Below, in pieces: positions 1 to 9,037 of a stretch of 64,000 nt of DNA. The DNA lies in the NCBI RefSeq assembly GCF_014652835.1, contig NZ_BMZO01000004.1, positions 262,559-326,558 on the forward strand. The letters run 5' to 3'. Source of the stretch: Limoniibacter endophyticus. GTDB lineage: Bacteria; Pseudomonadota; Alphaproteobacteria; Rhizobiales; Rhizobiaceae. Below the pieces are notes generated by a model. It saw nothing but the letters and a program-made list of their open reading frames with translations. It did no database searches and was not told where the DNA came from. Positions within the stretch are counted from its first letter, which is position 1; every line of letters starts with the position of its first letter. The position numbers and the translations under genes were made by a program.

Positions 1-1
1 C

Positions 2-460
2 ATTCCCAGCCCGGCACTGGCGCAGTTTGAAAATGCCGACAGGATCCACCGCGCCTTCTTCCCCGCCGGGAGCGAGCAACCGGCGGTGTCGATCAATGTC
101 AGAACGGTATCGCTTGCCCGCACCAATGCGGCGATGCTGAGCATCCAGGATGAATCCATCGTGCAATTTGCCGACCGTCCAGTCTCGAAATCCTTCAGAT
201 GGCCGGCGCAAGGCCGGAAAAATCAGTCCTATATCGCATTTCAGCCAAGCGGAATTGCGGGCGCCACAACGACATCCGGCGACTGGTCACCGTTCCGGCT
301 GTTCGATCGCGCGAATATCCAGATGCAGGGCGACGACGTTTTCCTCGCTAGTTTCGACAAAGGTGCGCAGCGCGCCACGTTCGAAGTTCAGTTCGGCTCG
401 GTGCTCAATCCGTTCCGCCTTCCTGCACTGACGGAGTTTCGCTGTCCGACGCAGTTTTGA
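2..460 (+). CDS. tssM: T6SS membrane protein TssM/IcmF (ImpL), C-terminal fragment
   Basis: The frame is already open at the window edge, so only the last ~152 residues are seen and the gene starts upstream. TssM is the inner-membrane protein that, with TssL and TssJ, forms the envelope-spanning complex of type VI secretion. The fragment matches the TssM C-terminal domain: an 'IHRAFF' stretch near bases 44-64, 'FRWPAQG', 'WSPFRLFD' and a closing 'LNPFRLP'. The stop TGA overlaps the ATG of tagF, so the genes are co-transcribed. The order TssM-TagF-kinase equals the impL-impM-impN end of the Agrobacterium/Rhizobium imp operon. Confidence 0.88.
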   Translation: MPSPALAQFENADRIHRAFFPAGSEQPAVSINVRTVSLARTNAAMLSIQDESIVQFADRPVSKSFRWPAQGRKNQSYIAFQPSGIAGATTTSGDWSPFRLFDRANIQMQGDDVFLASFDKGAQRATFEVQFGSVLNPFRLPALTEFRCPTQF

Positions 461-1164
461 TGAGGCCAAAGAGAATGAGCGGGCGCATGAACATAAGCCA
501 GAAGGCGATACAGGCAAACCGGATCGGCTTCTTCGGCAAGGTACCTGCACATGGCGATTTTATCGCTTCCGGTTTCGAACGTGCAACAGAGAGCGGCCTC
601 GATGCATGGGTGCGCGGCGGCTTGCAGGCGCTGCGAGATCAAGACGAGGCGGGGTGGAGGCATTCCTTCGCGCACGGTTCCACCTGGCGCTTCGTTGCTG
701 AGCGCGGGGCCTTCGGTCCATCCGTGCTGGCGGGCGTCATCCTGCCCAGCCGCGACCGCGTGGAACGCTGCTATCCCCTGGTGATCGCTACGCAGATGCA
801 CGGCTTTGACCAGCATCCGAGCGTGCTTTGCCACGATGATGAGTGGTTCGAACTACTGACACGCCTGGGCCGCGACACCAGCGCGGAGCGCTTCGCCGTT
901 GCCGCCTTCTCGCAGAGCCTGAAGGCCCTGCGCACGCCTTCAGCACGCAGCGGCAAGGCAAACACGGCTTTCAGGCCGGGCGATGGCAGGGCGACGACGC
1001 TCTGGTGGCGCTATGACCCACAAGCGGAAGCCACTGTCGGCTTTCGCACATGTGGCGCGCCCACCGCCACCGATTTTGCAAGACTGTTCGAGCCCAATGA
1101 CGCATTGATCGCCAATGTCCCCGAGGACGTTTCGGCCATCGCGACAGGCGTCGAGGTCGAATGA
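460..1164 (+). CDS. tagF: Type VI secretion-associated protein TagF (ImpM)
   Basis: TagF proteins are cytoplasmic accessory factors of type VI secretion; in Pseudomonas and Agrobacterium TagF represses T6SS post-translationally and works with the threonine phosphorylation pathway. The N-terminus carries the family signature 'GFFGKVPAHGDFI' about 15 residues after the chosen ATG, and 'DEWFELLTRL' lies mid-protein. About 234 aa, a usual length. The start is ambiguous: TTG 457, ATG 460, ATG 475 and ATG 487 are all in frame; ATG 460 overlaps the tssM stop. The stop overlaps the ATG of the following kinase gene, so the three genes form one tightly coupled unit. Confidence 0.88.
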   Translation: MRPKRMSGRMNISQKAIQANRIGFFGKVPAHGDFIASGFERATESGLDAWVRGGLQALRDQDEAGWRHSFAHGSTWRFVAERGAFGPSVLAGVILPSRDRVERCYPLVIATQMHGFDQHPSVLCHDDEWFELLTRLGRDTSAERFAVAAFSQSLKALRTPSARSGKANTAFRPGDGRATTLWWRYDPQAEATVGFRTCGAPTATDFARLFEPNDALIANVPEDVSAIATGVEVE

Positions 1165-2015
1165 ACGAAGATAAAATCGCCCGGCATTTCAGGGCATTGA
1201 CCAATGCATTGCACGAATCCGCCCCGGACGTGCGCGACAGGGTTCGCGATGCGCTCGACCGGCAGCTAGCGGCACCAGGTTTGGCGACCGCATTCATTGC
1301 GAACAGTTTCAGCACCGAAGCAACATTGCACGCGGGCGGGCGATATCTCGTCCAGCGCCTTCGTCACCGCGATCTGGCGACCGCGCACGTGATGAAGACG
1401 GTGCAGCTTTCCTGCCGCGATGACGGCATCAGCGCGGCATTGCTGTTGCGCGAGGCGGAGATGGCGATGCGCGTGCAAAATCCCTATGTCGTTCCGATTC
1501 AAACAGTTCTTCGACTGGATGATGGTCGCCCTGCCATGATCATGCCGGATCGCGGCTTGCCACTGGCAACTGCCCTGCCCTCACTCAAGATGACGTCCGG
1601 CTTTCTCCGGTGCTTTGCAGCCGCGCTGCTGGAAGGTCTGGCTGGCATTCATGCACAGGGCATCGTGCATTGTGACATAGCTCCCGACAATCTCCTGCTA
1701 CGGAACGGCGATCCCGCAAACCTTGGCATTTGCGATTTCGGCATCGCGCTGGATGCCGGAGAGCGCCATGCCGATCACAATCTGGCGCGGGCGGGACGTG
1801 CCTCTTATGCCGCCCCTGAACAGTTACGCGGCGAGGCGCTGGACGCGCGCGCCGACCTTCATGCCGCCGGCAAGGTGATCGAGCGGCTTCTGCCAGGCGT
1901 AACCGACAAGGGTATGCAGGATCTATGCGAGAGCCTGACACAGGAACGCCGCGAGGAAAGGTTGGCGACGGCTTCCGAGGCTCTGAGACATCTTGGACGT
2001 CTCCCTTCTCCCTAG
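1161..2015 (+). CDS. ppkA: T6SS-associated Ser/Thr protein kinase (PpkA/ImpN-like)
   Basis: A 284-aa soluble Hanks-type kinase. Visible motifs are the ATP-anchoring lysine in 'AHVMKTVQL' (K79), the catalytic loop 'HCDIAPDN' (H170, D172, N177), the DFG motif (192-194) and 'AAPEQ' (APE 218-220). The loop lysine of HRDxK is Ala (A174), a departure from the consensus, although catalytic Asp and Asn remain. Unlike Pseudomonas PpkA there is no transmembrane segment or periplasmic sensor domain. It overlaps tagF by 4 bp, and T6SS kinases of this position phosphorylate TssL/Fha-type partners to switch secretion on. The cognate phosphatase is not in the window. Its stop overlaps the stop of the convergent export gene. 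Confidence 0.85.
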   Translation: MNEDKIARHFRALTNALHESAPDVRDRVRDALDRQLAAPGLATAFIANSFSTEATLHAGGRYLVQRLRHRDLATAHVMKTVQLSCRDDGISAALLLREAEMAMRVQNPYVVPIQTVLRLDDGRPAMIMPDRGLPLATALPSLKMTSGFLRCFAAALLEGLAGIHAQGIVHCDIAPDNLLLRNGDPANLGICDFGIALDAGERHADHNLARAGRASYAAPEQLRGEALDARADLHAAGKVIERLLPGVTDKGMQDLCESLTQERREERLATASEALRHLGRLPSP

Positions 2016-3136
2016 TTGCCCGCCCCAGGAGGCGGCGCGGCGGCCGTTTCGGCCCCCTTCTGAAAGACTGTGACGATCTTGGCGGCATCCACGAGACCGG
2101 CATTGCTTGCATAGAGAATGTCGCCATCCTGAATATGGAATTGCTGCATCAAGAGGAAATTCGAAACGTCGCGCAGGTTGACGCGATAGATGATCGGCTT
2201 CACCGTGATGAAGGGCGCATCCGGGCTCTTGCCTGCGGAAGCCGCAGCCGCACTGTTTGCGACCTTCTCGTTGCGCAGCACGTAGAAATCGCGCGGATTG
2301 GCGCGGCTGTCGAGGAGGCCGCCGGCCCGTGCGAGCGCCTGTGCAAGGGTGAGCTTGCCCGGCTCGAACTCGAATTCGCCTACATTCTTGAAGGCACCGA
2401 AGGCGGTAAAGCTCGGATTATCGCCATCGACGATAATCTGATCACCTGCGGACAGGACAATGTTTTGGGCACTTTCTCTGAGAATGCGCGACAGGGGAGC
2501 TGTGGCCCGGCTCTTGTCGCGGATGACCGTGACATTGGCCGTTTCGACGCTCGCACCGCCAGCCAGAGCCAGAGCATCCAGCACGCGTTCGCGCTTCGCC
2601 GTCAGGGGAAAGAGGCCGGGCGCCTTTACGCCGCCGGAAACATTGATGCCATTCGACGGCTTGTCCACCACGGTAACGACGGCCTGAGGATTAACGGCCT
2701 GACCTTTCAGACCGTTGACGATCTGCGTCGAAAGCGCGTCGGCTGTAGAGTCCAGCACATGTTGGCGGCCGACGAAAGGCATGATCACATAGCCTGATTG
2801 ATCCACCGTGAAGCGGCCGAGATTCAGGGTCTTGCTGTCGGTCGAAGAGAACACGGCTTCCTCGCCAGTATCGAATATCGTGACTTCGATCGTATCGCCT
2901 CGCTTCAGGCGCGTATCGGCGCGGGTAACCGAGCGCAAGGTGACAAGCCCCTTGTCGGCCGGGGCATAGGCCGTGACATGCGGCCCCATCGGCGCATCGG
3001 CCAGCTCAACAACCGGTATCTTCTCATGCGTATGCGGAAGTCTGCCGTTCTTGACCGCCGACGCCTTCGGTCCATCCGCCGACATCGCACATGCGCTGAG
3101 CAACGCGACAAAGACGACCGGTAAAAACTTCCGCAT
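2012..3136 (-). CDS. Polysaccharide export lipoprotein, Wza/OMA family
   Basis: A 374-aa predicted outer-membrane auxiliary protein for capsule or exopolysaccharide export. The N-terminus is a lipoprotein signal with lipobox 'LLSAC' (Cys16). A Poly_export domain begins near 'LKRGDTIEVTIFDTGEE' (about residues 78-94), followed by SLBB-like segments around 'VSGGVKAPGLFPL' and 'FGAFKNVGEFEFEPGKLTL'. No glycosyltransferase or Wzc partner lies nearby, so the polysaccharide served is unknown. The last codons overlap the T6SS kinase tail-to-tail by 4 bp. Upstream is an unusually AT-rich region that could carry its control signals. Confidence 0.85.
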   Translation of the reverse strand: MRKFLPVVFVALLSACAMSADGPKASAVKNGRLPHTHEKIPVVELADAPMGPHVTAYAPADKGLVTLRSVTRADTRLKRGDTIEVTIFDTGEEAVFSSTDSKTLNLGRFTVDQSGYVIMPFVGRQHVLDSTADALSTQIVNGLKGQAVNPQAVVTVVDKPSNGINVSGGVKAPGLFPLTAKRERVLDALALAGGASVETANVTVIRDKSRATAPLSRILRESAQNIVLSAGDQIIVDGDNPSFTAFGAFKNVGEFEFEPGKLTLAQALARAGGLLDSRANPRDFYVLRNEKVANSAAAASAGKSPDAPFITVKPIIYRVNLRDVSNFLLMQQFHIQDGDILYASNAGLVDAAKIVTVFQKGAETAAAPPPGAGN

Positions 3137-3159
3137 CCTGTGTCCCTCAAACCATCACT

Positions 3160-3430
3160 AAAGATGCCTCAATAAGAGATGATTCGCACATAGCAATATT
3201 ATACAATGATATTTATACATAATCAGAAATCATACTATATTAATTTTTTAAGAAATTTAACTAAGTGAAGTATTTTACATTTTAAACACATAATAATTTA
3301 TATTATTCAATAATTATATAAATTCCAGCCATCTAAAATGAATTTTGCTGGAGATGAAATTTATACGCCTTTCACGCATGCAATCCTTGCAAAGCTTGCG
3401 CAGTATCCAATGCCTAACATATTCTGAAAT
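3160..3430. other. AT-rich intergenic region upstream of the export gene
   Basis: No gene seen. It is far richer in A and T than its surroundings, with many TA steps and short A/T runs. It lies between the start of the export lipoprotein gene and the terminator of oligopeptidase B, so it most likely holds the promoter and silencer sites of the export gene. Confidence 0.6.
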
Positions 3431-3453
3431 AAGAAAGAGCCGCCTGTGCGGCG
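3431..3453 (-). terminator. Rho-independent terminator of ptrB
   Basis: Inverted repeat GCCGC (3439-3443) and GCGGC (3448-3452) with a 4-nt loop. Read on the minus strand it is followed by TCTTTCTTATTT, downstream of the oligopeptidase stop. Confidence 0.7.
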
Positions 3454-3487
3454 ACCCTTCTTCTTCATGGTTCGGCCAGCTCATACG

Positions 3488-5584
3488 TCAGATTTTGCCC
3501 GCGATCTTAAGCGCGAAAGCATAATTCAGCGCGATTTCCTCGAGCCTCGAGAAACGACCGGACGCACCGGCATGGCCCGCATCCATATTGATCCGGAACA
3601 GGACCGGGTTGCCGCTGGTCGAATATTGGCGCAACTTCGCCACCCATTTGGCGGGTTCCCAATATGTGACGCGAGGATCGGTGAGGCCAGCAACTGCAAG
3701 GACCGGCGGATAGGGCTTTGCGCCGACATTATCATAAGGCGAGTAAGCGGCGATGGTTGCGTAATCTTCCGCAGAGTCGATCGGATTTCCCCATTCCGGC
3801 CATTCCGGCGGCGTGAGCGGCAATGTGTCGTCGAGCATGGTGGTCAGCACGTCGACGAAAGGCACTTCGGCGATGATCCCGGCGAAATCCTGCGGCGCCA
3901 TATTTGCGACTGCGCCCATCAGCATCCCCCCGGCAGAACCGCCCTGGGCCACAATGCGATCATGCGCTGTGATATTTTCTGCCGCCAGATGACGCGCAGC
4001 GGCGATGAAATCGTGGAAGGTGTTCTGCTTCTTCTGGCGCTTGCCTTCATCATACCAGGCGTAACCCTTGTCCTTGCCGCCGCGGATATGGGCGATGGCA
4101 TAGACGAAGCCGCGATCAACCAGCGAAAGACAGTTGGTGTTGAATGAGGCAGGGATCGCAATGCCGTAGGAGCCGTAGCCATAGAGCAGGCAGGGCGCGG
4201 AACCGTCGAGCGGCGTCTCCTTGTGATAAAGCACCGAAACCGGCACCAGCTCGCCATCATACGACTTCGCCATCAGGCGGCGGGTGATATAGTTCTCCGC
4301 ATCGTGACCGGACGGCACTTCCTGCGTCTTGAGCAATGCACGTTCACGCGTGCGCATATTATAATCGAACTGCTGTGCCGGCGTGGTCATGGAGGAATAG
4401 GTGAACCGGATCGTATCCGTATCATATTCGTAAGAGCCGGATAGCCCCAGGCTATAAGCTTCCTCGTCGAAGGCGATCGCATGTTCTTCACCGGAAGCGC
4501 GGTCACGGATGACGATGCGCGGCAAGCCCTCGGCGCGCTCAAGCCGCACGAGATAATCCCTGAAGCTCATAATGGAGAGGATCAGGCGGCCCGGCTGATG
4601 AGCGACGAGTTCGCTCCAGTTGGAGCGGCCCGGCGCATTGACAGGTGCCGTCATGATCTTGAAATCGCGCGCGCCATCGGCATTGGTCAGCACGAAGAAG
4701 ACGTCTCCGCCTTCCTCCAGCTCATACTGAACATCTTCCTCGCGCGGTTCGACAATCTTCGGCTCACCATAGGGATCGTCAGCCGAAAGAAGACGCGTCT
4801 CGGTAGTTTCGTGGTCATGAATATCGATGAAAACCCACTTGCCGTCGCGGCTGTCCGAAACGGACATAAAGAAGCCAGGATCCGCTTCCTCGTAGACAAG
4901 CTTATCATCTGCCTCCGGCGTGCCAAGCTTGTGATAGAAAATCCTGGACGGGCGATGATTTGAGTCGAGACGTGTATAGAAGAAACCTTCGTTCTTCTGG
5001 TCCCAAACGCCACCTCCACCAGTATTTGCAATCGTATCCGGCAGATCGGTTCCGCTTTTCAGATCACGCACCTTAAGCGTGAAGAATTCCGAGCCCTTAT
5101 CGTCATAGGCCCAGACAAGCCGCGCATGATCTGAACCATGATCGACGCCACCAAGACGAAAATATGGTTTTCCGGCAGCCTCCCTGTCGCCGTCGAGGAT
5201 GACTTCCTCGCGTCCCTCGGCGTCGAGGCGGAAATAGCGAGGCTGTTCGCCGCCGAGCACGAAGGCGGTGCCGTAGGCGTAGGGGCCATCGCGCATAGGC
5301 ACGGATGAGTCATCTTCCTTGATACGCCCCTTCATCTCCGCAAAGAGCTTCTTACGCAACTCCTCCGTGTCTGCCATCAGCGCAGCCTGATAGCTGTTTT
5401 CCGCCTCCAGATGGCTGCGAATTGCGGGATCCAGCACGGACGGGTTCTGAAAAACTTCCTGCCAATTCTCGGCCCGCAACCAAGCATAGTCGTCCGTTCG
5501 GGTGATGCCGTGGCGGGTGTCGGAAACAGGGTGTTTTGCGGTGTGAGGTGCGGGGAGAGACGGAAATAAAGCAGCGTTTTTCAT
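3488..5584 (-). CDS. ptrB: Oligopeptidase B (S9 family serine peptidase)
   Basis: A 698-aa prolyl-oligopeptidase-family enzyme that cleaves short peptides after basic residues, in the cytoplasm or periplasm. The N-terminal half is the beta-propeller gate. The C-terminal alpha/beta-hydrolase has the catalytic serine in 'GGSAGG', the aspartate in 'LTDPRVTYWEP' and the histidine in 'DAGHAGASGR'. The 'YGYGSYG' and 'HIRGG' segments are typical of PtrB. The ORF extends 20 codons further upstream (to 5644), but the internal ATG at 5584 (MKNAALFPSLP) gives the usual family length; its ribosome site is weak. Transcribed alone, with its own terminator. Confidence 0.9.
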   Translation of the reverse strand: MKNAALFPSLPAPHTAKHPVSDTRHGITRTDDYAWLRAENWQEVFQNPSVLDPAIRSHLEAENSYQAALMADTEELRKKLFAEMKGRIKEDDSSVPMRDGPYAYGTAFVLGGEQPRYFRLDAEGREEVILDGDREAAGKPYFRLGGVDHGSDHARLVWAYDDKGSEFFTLKVRDLKSGTDLPDTIANTGGGGVWDQKNEGFFYTRLDSNHRPSRIFYHKLGTPEADDKLVYEEADPGFFMSVSDSRDGKWVFIDIHDHETTETRLLSADDPYGEPKIVEPREEDVQYELEEGGDVFFVLTNADGARDFKIMTAPVNAPGRSNWSELVAHQPGRLILSIMSFRDYLVRLERAEGLPRIVIRDRASGEEHAIAFDEEAYSLGLSGSYEYDTDTIRFTYSSMTTPAQQFDYNMRTRERALLKTQEVPSGHDAENYITRRLMAKSYDGELVPVSVLYHKETPLDGSAPCLLYGYGSYGIAIPASFNTNCLSLVDRGFVYAIAHIRGGKDKGYAWYDEGKRQKKQNTFHDFIAAARHLAAENITAHDRIVAQGGSAGGMLMGAVANMAPQDFAGIIAEVPFVDVLTTMLDDTLPLTPPEWPEWGNPIDSAEDYATIAAYSPYDNVGAKPYPPVLAVAGLTDPRVTYWEPAKWVAKLRQYSTSGNPVLFRINMDAGHAGASGRFSRLEEIALNYAFALKIAGKI

Positions 5585-5734
5585 CAGGATGCAATCTCTT
5601 GAAATGACTGGCTGGAACGTAGGTGCCGAGCGGCAGCGGGTCAATGCGAAGCAGACCGAGATGCGCTCAGATTATACGGGACAGATAATCTTTTTGGTTG
5701 TATAAATAATTTGCCACAACCTATGGAGGTTTTA

Positions 5735-7690
5735 ATGTTGAGTTTCAGATCTGTACTCGCCGCGTTGCTGGCGACAAGTTTGTCACTTCCAGCCATGGCG
5801 CAAGATCCTGCATCCAATCCAGCTACTCCCGCATCGAACAATTCAGCCAGCACCGGTGTCACCCAACGTTTCGTCATTCGATCCGATACGCAATATCCGT
5901 GGACCAACAAAGGCGGGGACGGTAGCGACAGCGAGGATGAACAAGCCGAGTCCCGGGAACTGATCGAGGCACAGGACGCGGCGATCAACGTCTGGCGTGA
6001 TTCAAAGGGAAGCCGCGACGATATCCCAATCTTCCTGAACGGCGATGTCACCGCATTTTATCATGGCTGGCAGGCAGACTATATGAAAAGTCGCATCGCG
6101 GCCATGGCCCCGACCTACTATGGCCTCGGCAATCATGATTATGAGAACAATGTCGACGACTGCTACCAGAACGGATGTGCATCGCAGGCCATGCAAGATC
6201 TGTTCAGGCACATCGACAATATTGGGGCGGATGCTCGCGACAATTATCAGGAATCCGGTTTTGGCTGGGAAAAATACCGGGGAAGCCAAGCTTATTCCAA
6301 GACCATCGGCGATTTCACTTTCATCCAGCTTCATAACCATTTCAATTACGTAAAACAGTGGGATGATCCCTTCACCAATTTCGAGCGAAAAGAGTACAGA
6401 ATTGAACCCTCCCTGAACTGGCTGGAAGAACAACTTAAAAACGCACGCAGCGCTGGCAAACTTGTCATCATCAACATGCACCGTCCTCCAGCCGACCTGG
6501 ACGGCCTGAAGACCCGGTTTTCCGACCTGATGTCAGAGTATGAGGTCGTGGCCATCTTTCATGGCCACACACATATTGCCGGAGTTGGATCAGACATCGG
6601 CGGAGCAAAAGTTCTGAACACCGGCGCTGCATTCAACAAGACGTTCATGACGGCAGAATTCAAGAAAGCAGAGGGAGTAATCGAGGTTTTTCAAGCCACC
6701 GACAATGTCGTATCACCGTCACCCGTTGCCGAGATTCCTATTCGTAAAGATGCCAGTAATTCCTTGGCCGTGCCTAATTTCGGCAATATTCTTCCAAGTC
6801 GAAACTCCGTTACATTCACTGTTCATGCGAGCTGGCAGCAACAGGGACAACCGAAGCCGAAAGGCATTACTGCAAAAATTACGGGCATGGATCAGGAGTA
6901 TGGAACATTCTTCACAGACAATTACGATGAAATAACAATTCCCAATCTCACTCCATCGACCGACTATACTGTAACCATCCAGTCGGAAGACGATTTTGGA
7001 CGACGCTCGAAACCGGTTACCAGGGTGATCAGAACCGCTGACTCAGATACAGGCCCGGCCAAACCGATCAATTTCTGCTTCAACACAAACGATAAAATAG
7101 TCGAATGGAGTTTCGAGCATTATTACGAAAATCCTCTCAGTGTAGATCAGGAAATGGACACGGTTCTGACGGTCAATGGATCGCAACGGATACCCGTCGG
7201 ACGCTATATTTCACAGAACACGCGTCATGAATATCTTTCCTTTGTGGAATCTATATTTCCCTTCACCGGAACCAGAAGCTTAGTCCTTCGGCAAAAATAT
7301 CAAAGCATATGGTCCGACTATACCGAGCTGCCTTTGAACGATTTTTACGATGCGGACGGCAATTACGCCCCGGACACAGACGAAGCCTACTGGAGCGAGT
7401 ACAATTGCGACGTTATGAACGGCAGACGCTCCGCGCGCAACGATGCACCACGCAACCGGAGCGATGCACAACCGACCAACAGAAGCGATGCAGAAACATA
7501 CGCCTCAAACGTCAGGGAAAGATTCCGGGCGGTCGAAGCCGAAATCCAGTCCCTCAGACAGATCGTCCGCGCCTGCAGCAGCAACGGCCATAAGCGGATC
7601 GCCGGAGAAGATCCGCCGGTCGATCCCGGCGGATCTTTCTTCAATTTCTACTTCTTTTCGAAATCCAATGCCGTGCCATTCATGCAATAG
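5735..7690 (+). CDS. Secreted calcineurin-like metallophosphoesterase
   Basis: 651 aa from the ATG at 5735, which has GGAGG at 5725-5729. A Sec signal peptide ends near 'LPAMA-Q' (about 22 aa). Metal-site motifs of the calcineurin-like phosphoesterase fold are visible in order: D51 in 'RSDTQ', 'NGDV' (102-105), 'GNHD' (132-135), a mid 'INMHRPP' histidine and 'HGHTH'. After it comes a beta-rich region with fibronectin-III-like sequence ('[18 protein letters not shown]') and an Asn/Arg-rich tail. The substrate cannot be named. The frame runs through a terminator hairpin and 43 bp into the convergent msrB, so the extreme C-terminus may be a read-on tail. Confidence 0.8.
   Translation: MLSFRSVLAALLATSLSLPAMAQDPASNPATPASNNSASTGVTQRFVIRSDTQYPWTNKGGDGSDSEDEQAESRELIEAQDAAINVWRDSKGSRDDIPIFLNGDVTAFYHGWQADYMKSRIAAMAPTYYGLGNHDYENNVDDCYQNGCASQAMQDLFRHIDNIGADARDNYQESGFGWEKYRGSQAYSKTIGDFTFIQLHNHFNYVKQWDDPFTNFERKEYRIEPSLNWLEEQLKNARSAGKLVIINMHRPPADLDGLKTRFSDLMSEYEVVAIFHGHTHIAGVGSDIGGAKVLNTGAAFNKTFMTAEFKKAEGVIEVFQATDNVVSPSPVAEIPIRKDASNSLAVPNFGNILPSRNSVTFTVHASWQQQGQPKPKGITAKITGMDQEYGTFFTDNYDEITIPNLTPSTDYTVTIQSEDDFGRRSKPVTRVIRTADSDTGPAKPINFCFNTNDKIVEWSFEHYYENPLSVDQEMDTVLTVNGSQRIPVGRYISQNTRHEYLSFVESIFPFTGTRSLVLRQKYQSIWSDYTELPLNDFYDADGNYAPDTDEAYWSEYNCDVMNGRRSARNDAPRNRSDAQPTNRSDAETYASNVRERFRAVEAEIQSLRQIVRACSSNGHKRIAGEDPPVDPGGSFFNFYFFSKSNAVPFMQ
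7610..7642 (+). terminator. Terminator inside the 3' end of the metallophosphoesterase ORF
   Basis: Perfect 10-bp inverted repeat GATCCGCCGG (7610-7619) and CCGGCGGATC (7626-7635), 6-nt loop, followed by TTTCTTC on the plus strand. It also lies just beyond the stop of msrB, where the U-tract is poorer. Confidence 0.75.
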
Positions 7691-8046
7691 CGCAAGCCGG
7701 TCGGCTGCGGACCGTCGGGGAAGACATGGCCAAGATGAGCGTTGCATTCGGCGCATTTGACTTCGGTGCGGACCATGCCGTGGGAGGTGTCGCTTTTTTC
7801 AGCCACAGCACCATCCTCGATCGGTTGATAGAAACTCGGCCAACCAGATCCGGATTCATATTTGGTTTCGGATGAAAAGAGCGGCTTGCCGCAACAGATA
7901 CACCGATAAATACCAGGTTCTTTGTTATAATTGTAAGGATGCGAGCCGGGCCTTTCCGTTCCGCCCTGGCGGGCCACGTAAAACTCCTCCGGCGACAGTC
8001 TATCGCGCCATTCCACATCGTTCTTCGGTTTGTCTGCGCTGGTCAT
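7648..8046 (-). CDS. msrB: Peptide methionine (R)-S-oxide reductase MsrB
   Basis: A 132-aa enzyme that reduces methionine-R-sulfoxide in proteins with thioredoxin as electron source. It has the two zinc CxxC pairs (C49/C52 in 'CICCGKP', C98/C101 in '[12 protein letters not shown]') and the catalytic cysteine C121 in 'LRYCMNG'. The family signature 'SGSGWPSF' is present. The start has AGGAAT about 6 bases upstream. Monocistronic, without an adjacent msrA, and convergent with the metallophosphoesterase, whose ORF overlaps its last codons. Confidence 0.95.
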   Translation of the reverse strand: MTSADKPKNDVEWRDRLSPEEFYVARQGGTERPGSHPYNYNKEPGIYRCICCGKPLFSSETKYESGSGWPSFYQPIEDGAVAEKSDTSHGMVRTEVKCAECNAHLGHVFPDGPQPTGLRYCMNGTALDFEKK

Positions 8047-8520
8047 GGCGATTCCTTTCTACAGCTCTTCGCGGGTCGTCCCTGAAGATGCGTATGCGCC
8101 AGACGATTATCAATGGTCTCACACGCATCAATGGTCTACCGCAGCAGACAGAAGCTTAATTTAAGATGGTACAAAAACGTGTACAAAGAAACAATACAAC
8201 CTGCTTTTGCAACCTTGAGCGACGCAATTCTGCTAAATTTTTAGCATCACAACAGATGTGCCGGGTCACCTGGGACGATGTTCTATCCCGCCTCCCCTGC
8301 CATCTCATGAAATCGAAAGATTGGCGCAATTTTCCTGTCGAATTATTCGGCCTCTACACATTCGATACTAAACAGAATTAAAAATCGATTTGACTTGCTT
8401 TCATAAAGCGCGCATTTACCAAAATCATTCGATTCGTTGAATGCATGCTCAGAAAATAAGAAGTCACCTCGGAAACATATCGAGGGACCAAACCGAAAAT
8501 CTATCTGGGGCCGAAACCAC
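8047..8520. other. Long upstream region of mucR
   Basis: About 470 bp without a convincing gene. Small frames here (8166-8381, and an 84-nt extension before mucR) lack good ribosome sites. The second half is AT-rich. MucR/Ros regulators repress their own genes in rhizobia and Brucella, so an operator is expected here, but I could not pick a precise site. Confidence 0.5.
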
Positions 8521-8958
8521 ATGGACACTACAGAACCAACGATCACCTCGAATTCCGAGATGCTGATTGAGCTTACTGCGGACGTCGTTGCCGCCTATGT
8601 CAGCAACAATCCCGTTCCCGTCAGCGAATTGCCGAACCTGATCGCCGATGTGCATGCAGCGCTCGGTCGTGTTGGCGGCAATGTCGAGCAGCCGGCTGCC
8701 GAGAAGCAGAAGCCTGCCGTCAACCCCAAGCGCTCGGTACATGATGATTACATTATCTGCCTTGAAGACGGCAAGAAGTTCAAGTCGCTGAAGCGCCATC
8801 TGATGACGCATTACAACCTGACGCCAGAGCAGTATCGCGAGAAGTGGGGTCTCGACGCCAACTATCCGATGGTTGCTCCCAATTACGCCGAGGCCCGCTC
8901 CAATCTCGCCAAGAAGATGGGCCTGGGCCGCAAGCGCAAGGCTGCAAACGCAAAGTAA
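8521..8958 (+). CDS. mucR: Ros/MucR family zinc-finger transcriptional regulator
   Basis: A 145-aa global regulator. MucR proteins bind AT-rich DNA and control exopolysaccharide, motility and virulence genes in Rhizobiales. The N-terminal oligomerisation part '[18 protein letters not shown]' is followed by the Ros-type zinc finger with ligands C80, D83, H93 and H97 in '[18 protein letters not shown]', then '[12 protein letters not shown]' and a basic tail. The frame is open to 8437, but the ATG at 8521 gives the family length (142-145 aa). Two hairpins follow. Its AT-rich 5' region fits autoregulation. Confidence 0.93.
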   Translation: MDTTEPTITSNSEMLIELTADVVAAYVSNNPVPVSELPNLIADVHAALGRVGGNVEQPAAEKQKPAVNPKRSVHDDYIICLEDGKKFKSLKRHLMTHYNLTPEQYREKWGLDANYPMVAPNYAEARSNLAKKMGLGRKRKAANAK

Positions 8959-8960
8959 TT

Positions 8961-8996
8961 TTTCGCCGGCCTTGCCCCCAAGACCGGCGAAATTCT
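8961..8996 (+). terminator. Terminator of mucR
   Basis: TTTCGCCGG (8961-8969) pairs with CCGGCGAAA (8984-8992), with extra CTTG/CAAG pairing inside, directly after the mucR stop; the tail TTCTCTTA is a weak U-tract. Confidence 0.75.
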
Positions 8997-8999
8997 CTT

Positions 9000-9037
9000 A
9001 AAAGCGCTGGATGGCTTTTTCGGCCACAGCGCTTTTT
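9000..9037. terminator. Bidirectional terminator between mucR and the 140-aa gene
   Basis: AAAAGCGCTG (9000-9009) and CAGCGCTTTTT (9027-9037) form a stem with T-rich ends on both strands. It abuts the stop of the convergent minus-strand gene and probably ends that transcript. Confidence 0.75.

Noticed and set aside
8166..8381. 71-codon plus-strand frame upstream of mucR
   Set aside because: No ribosome site and odd composition; more likely leader or regulatory DNA.
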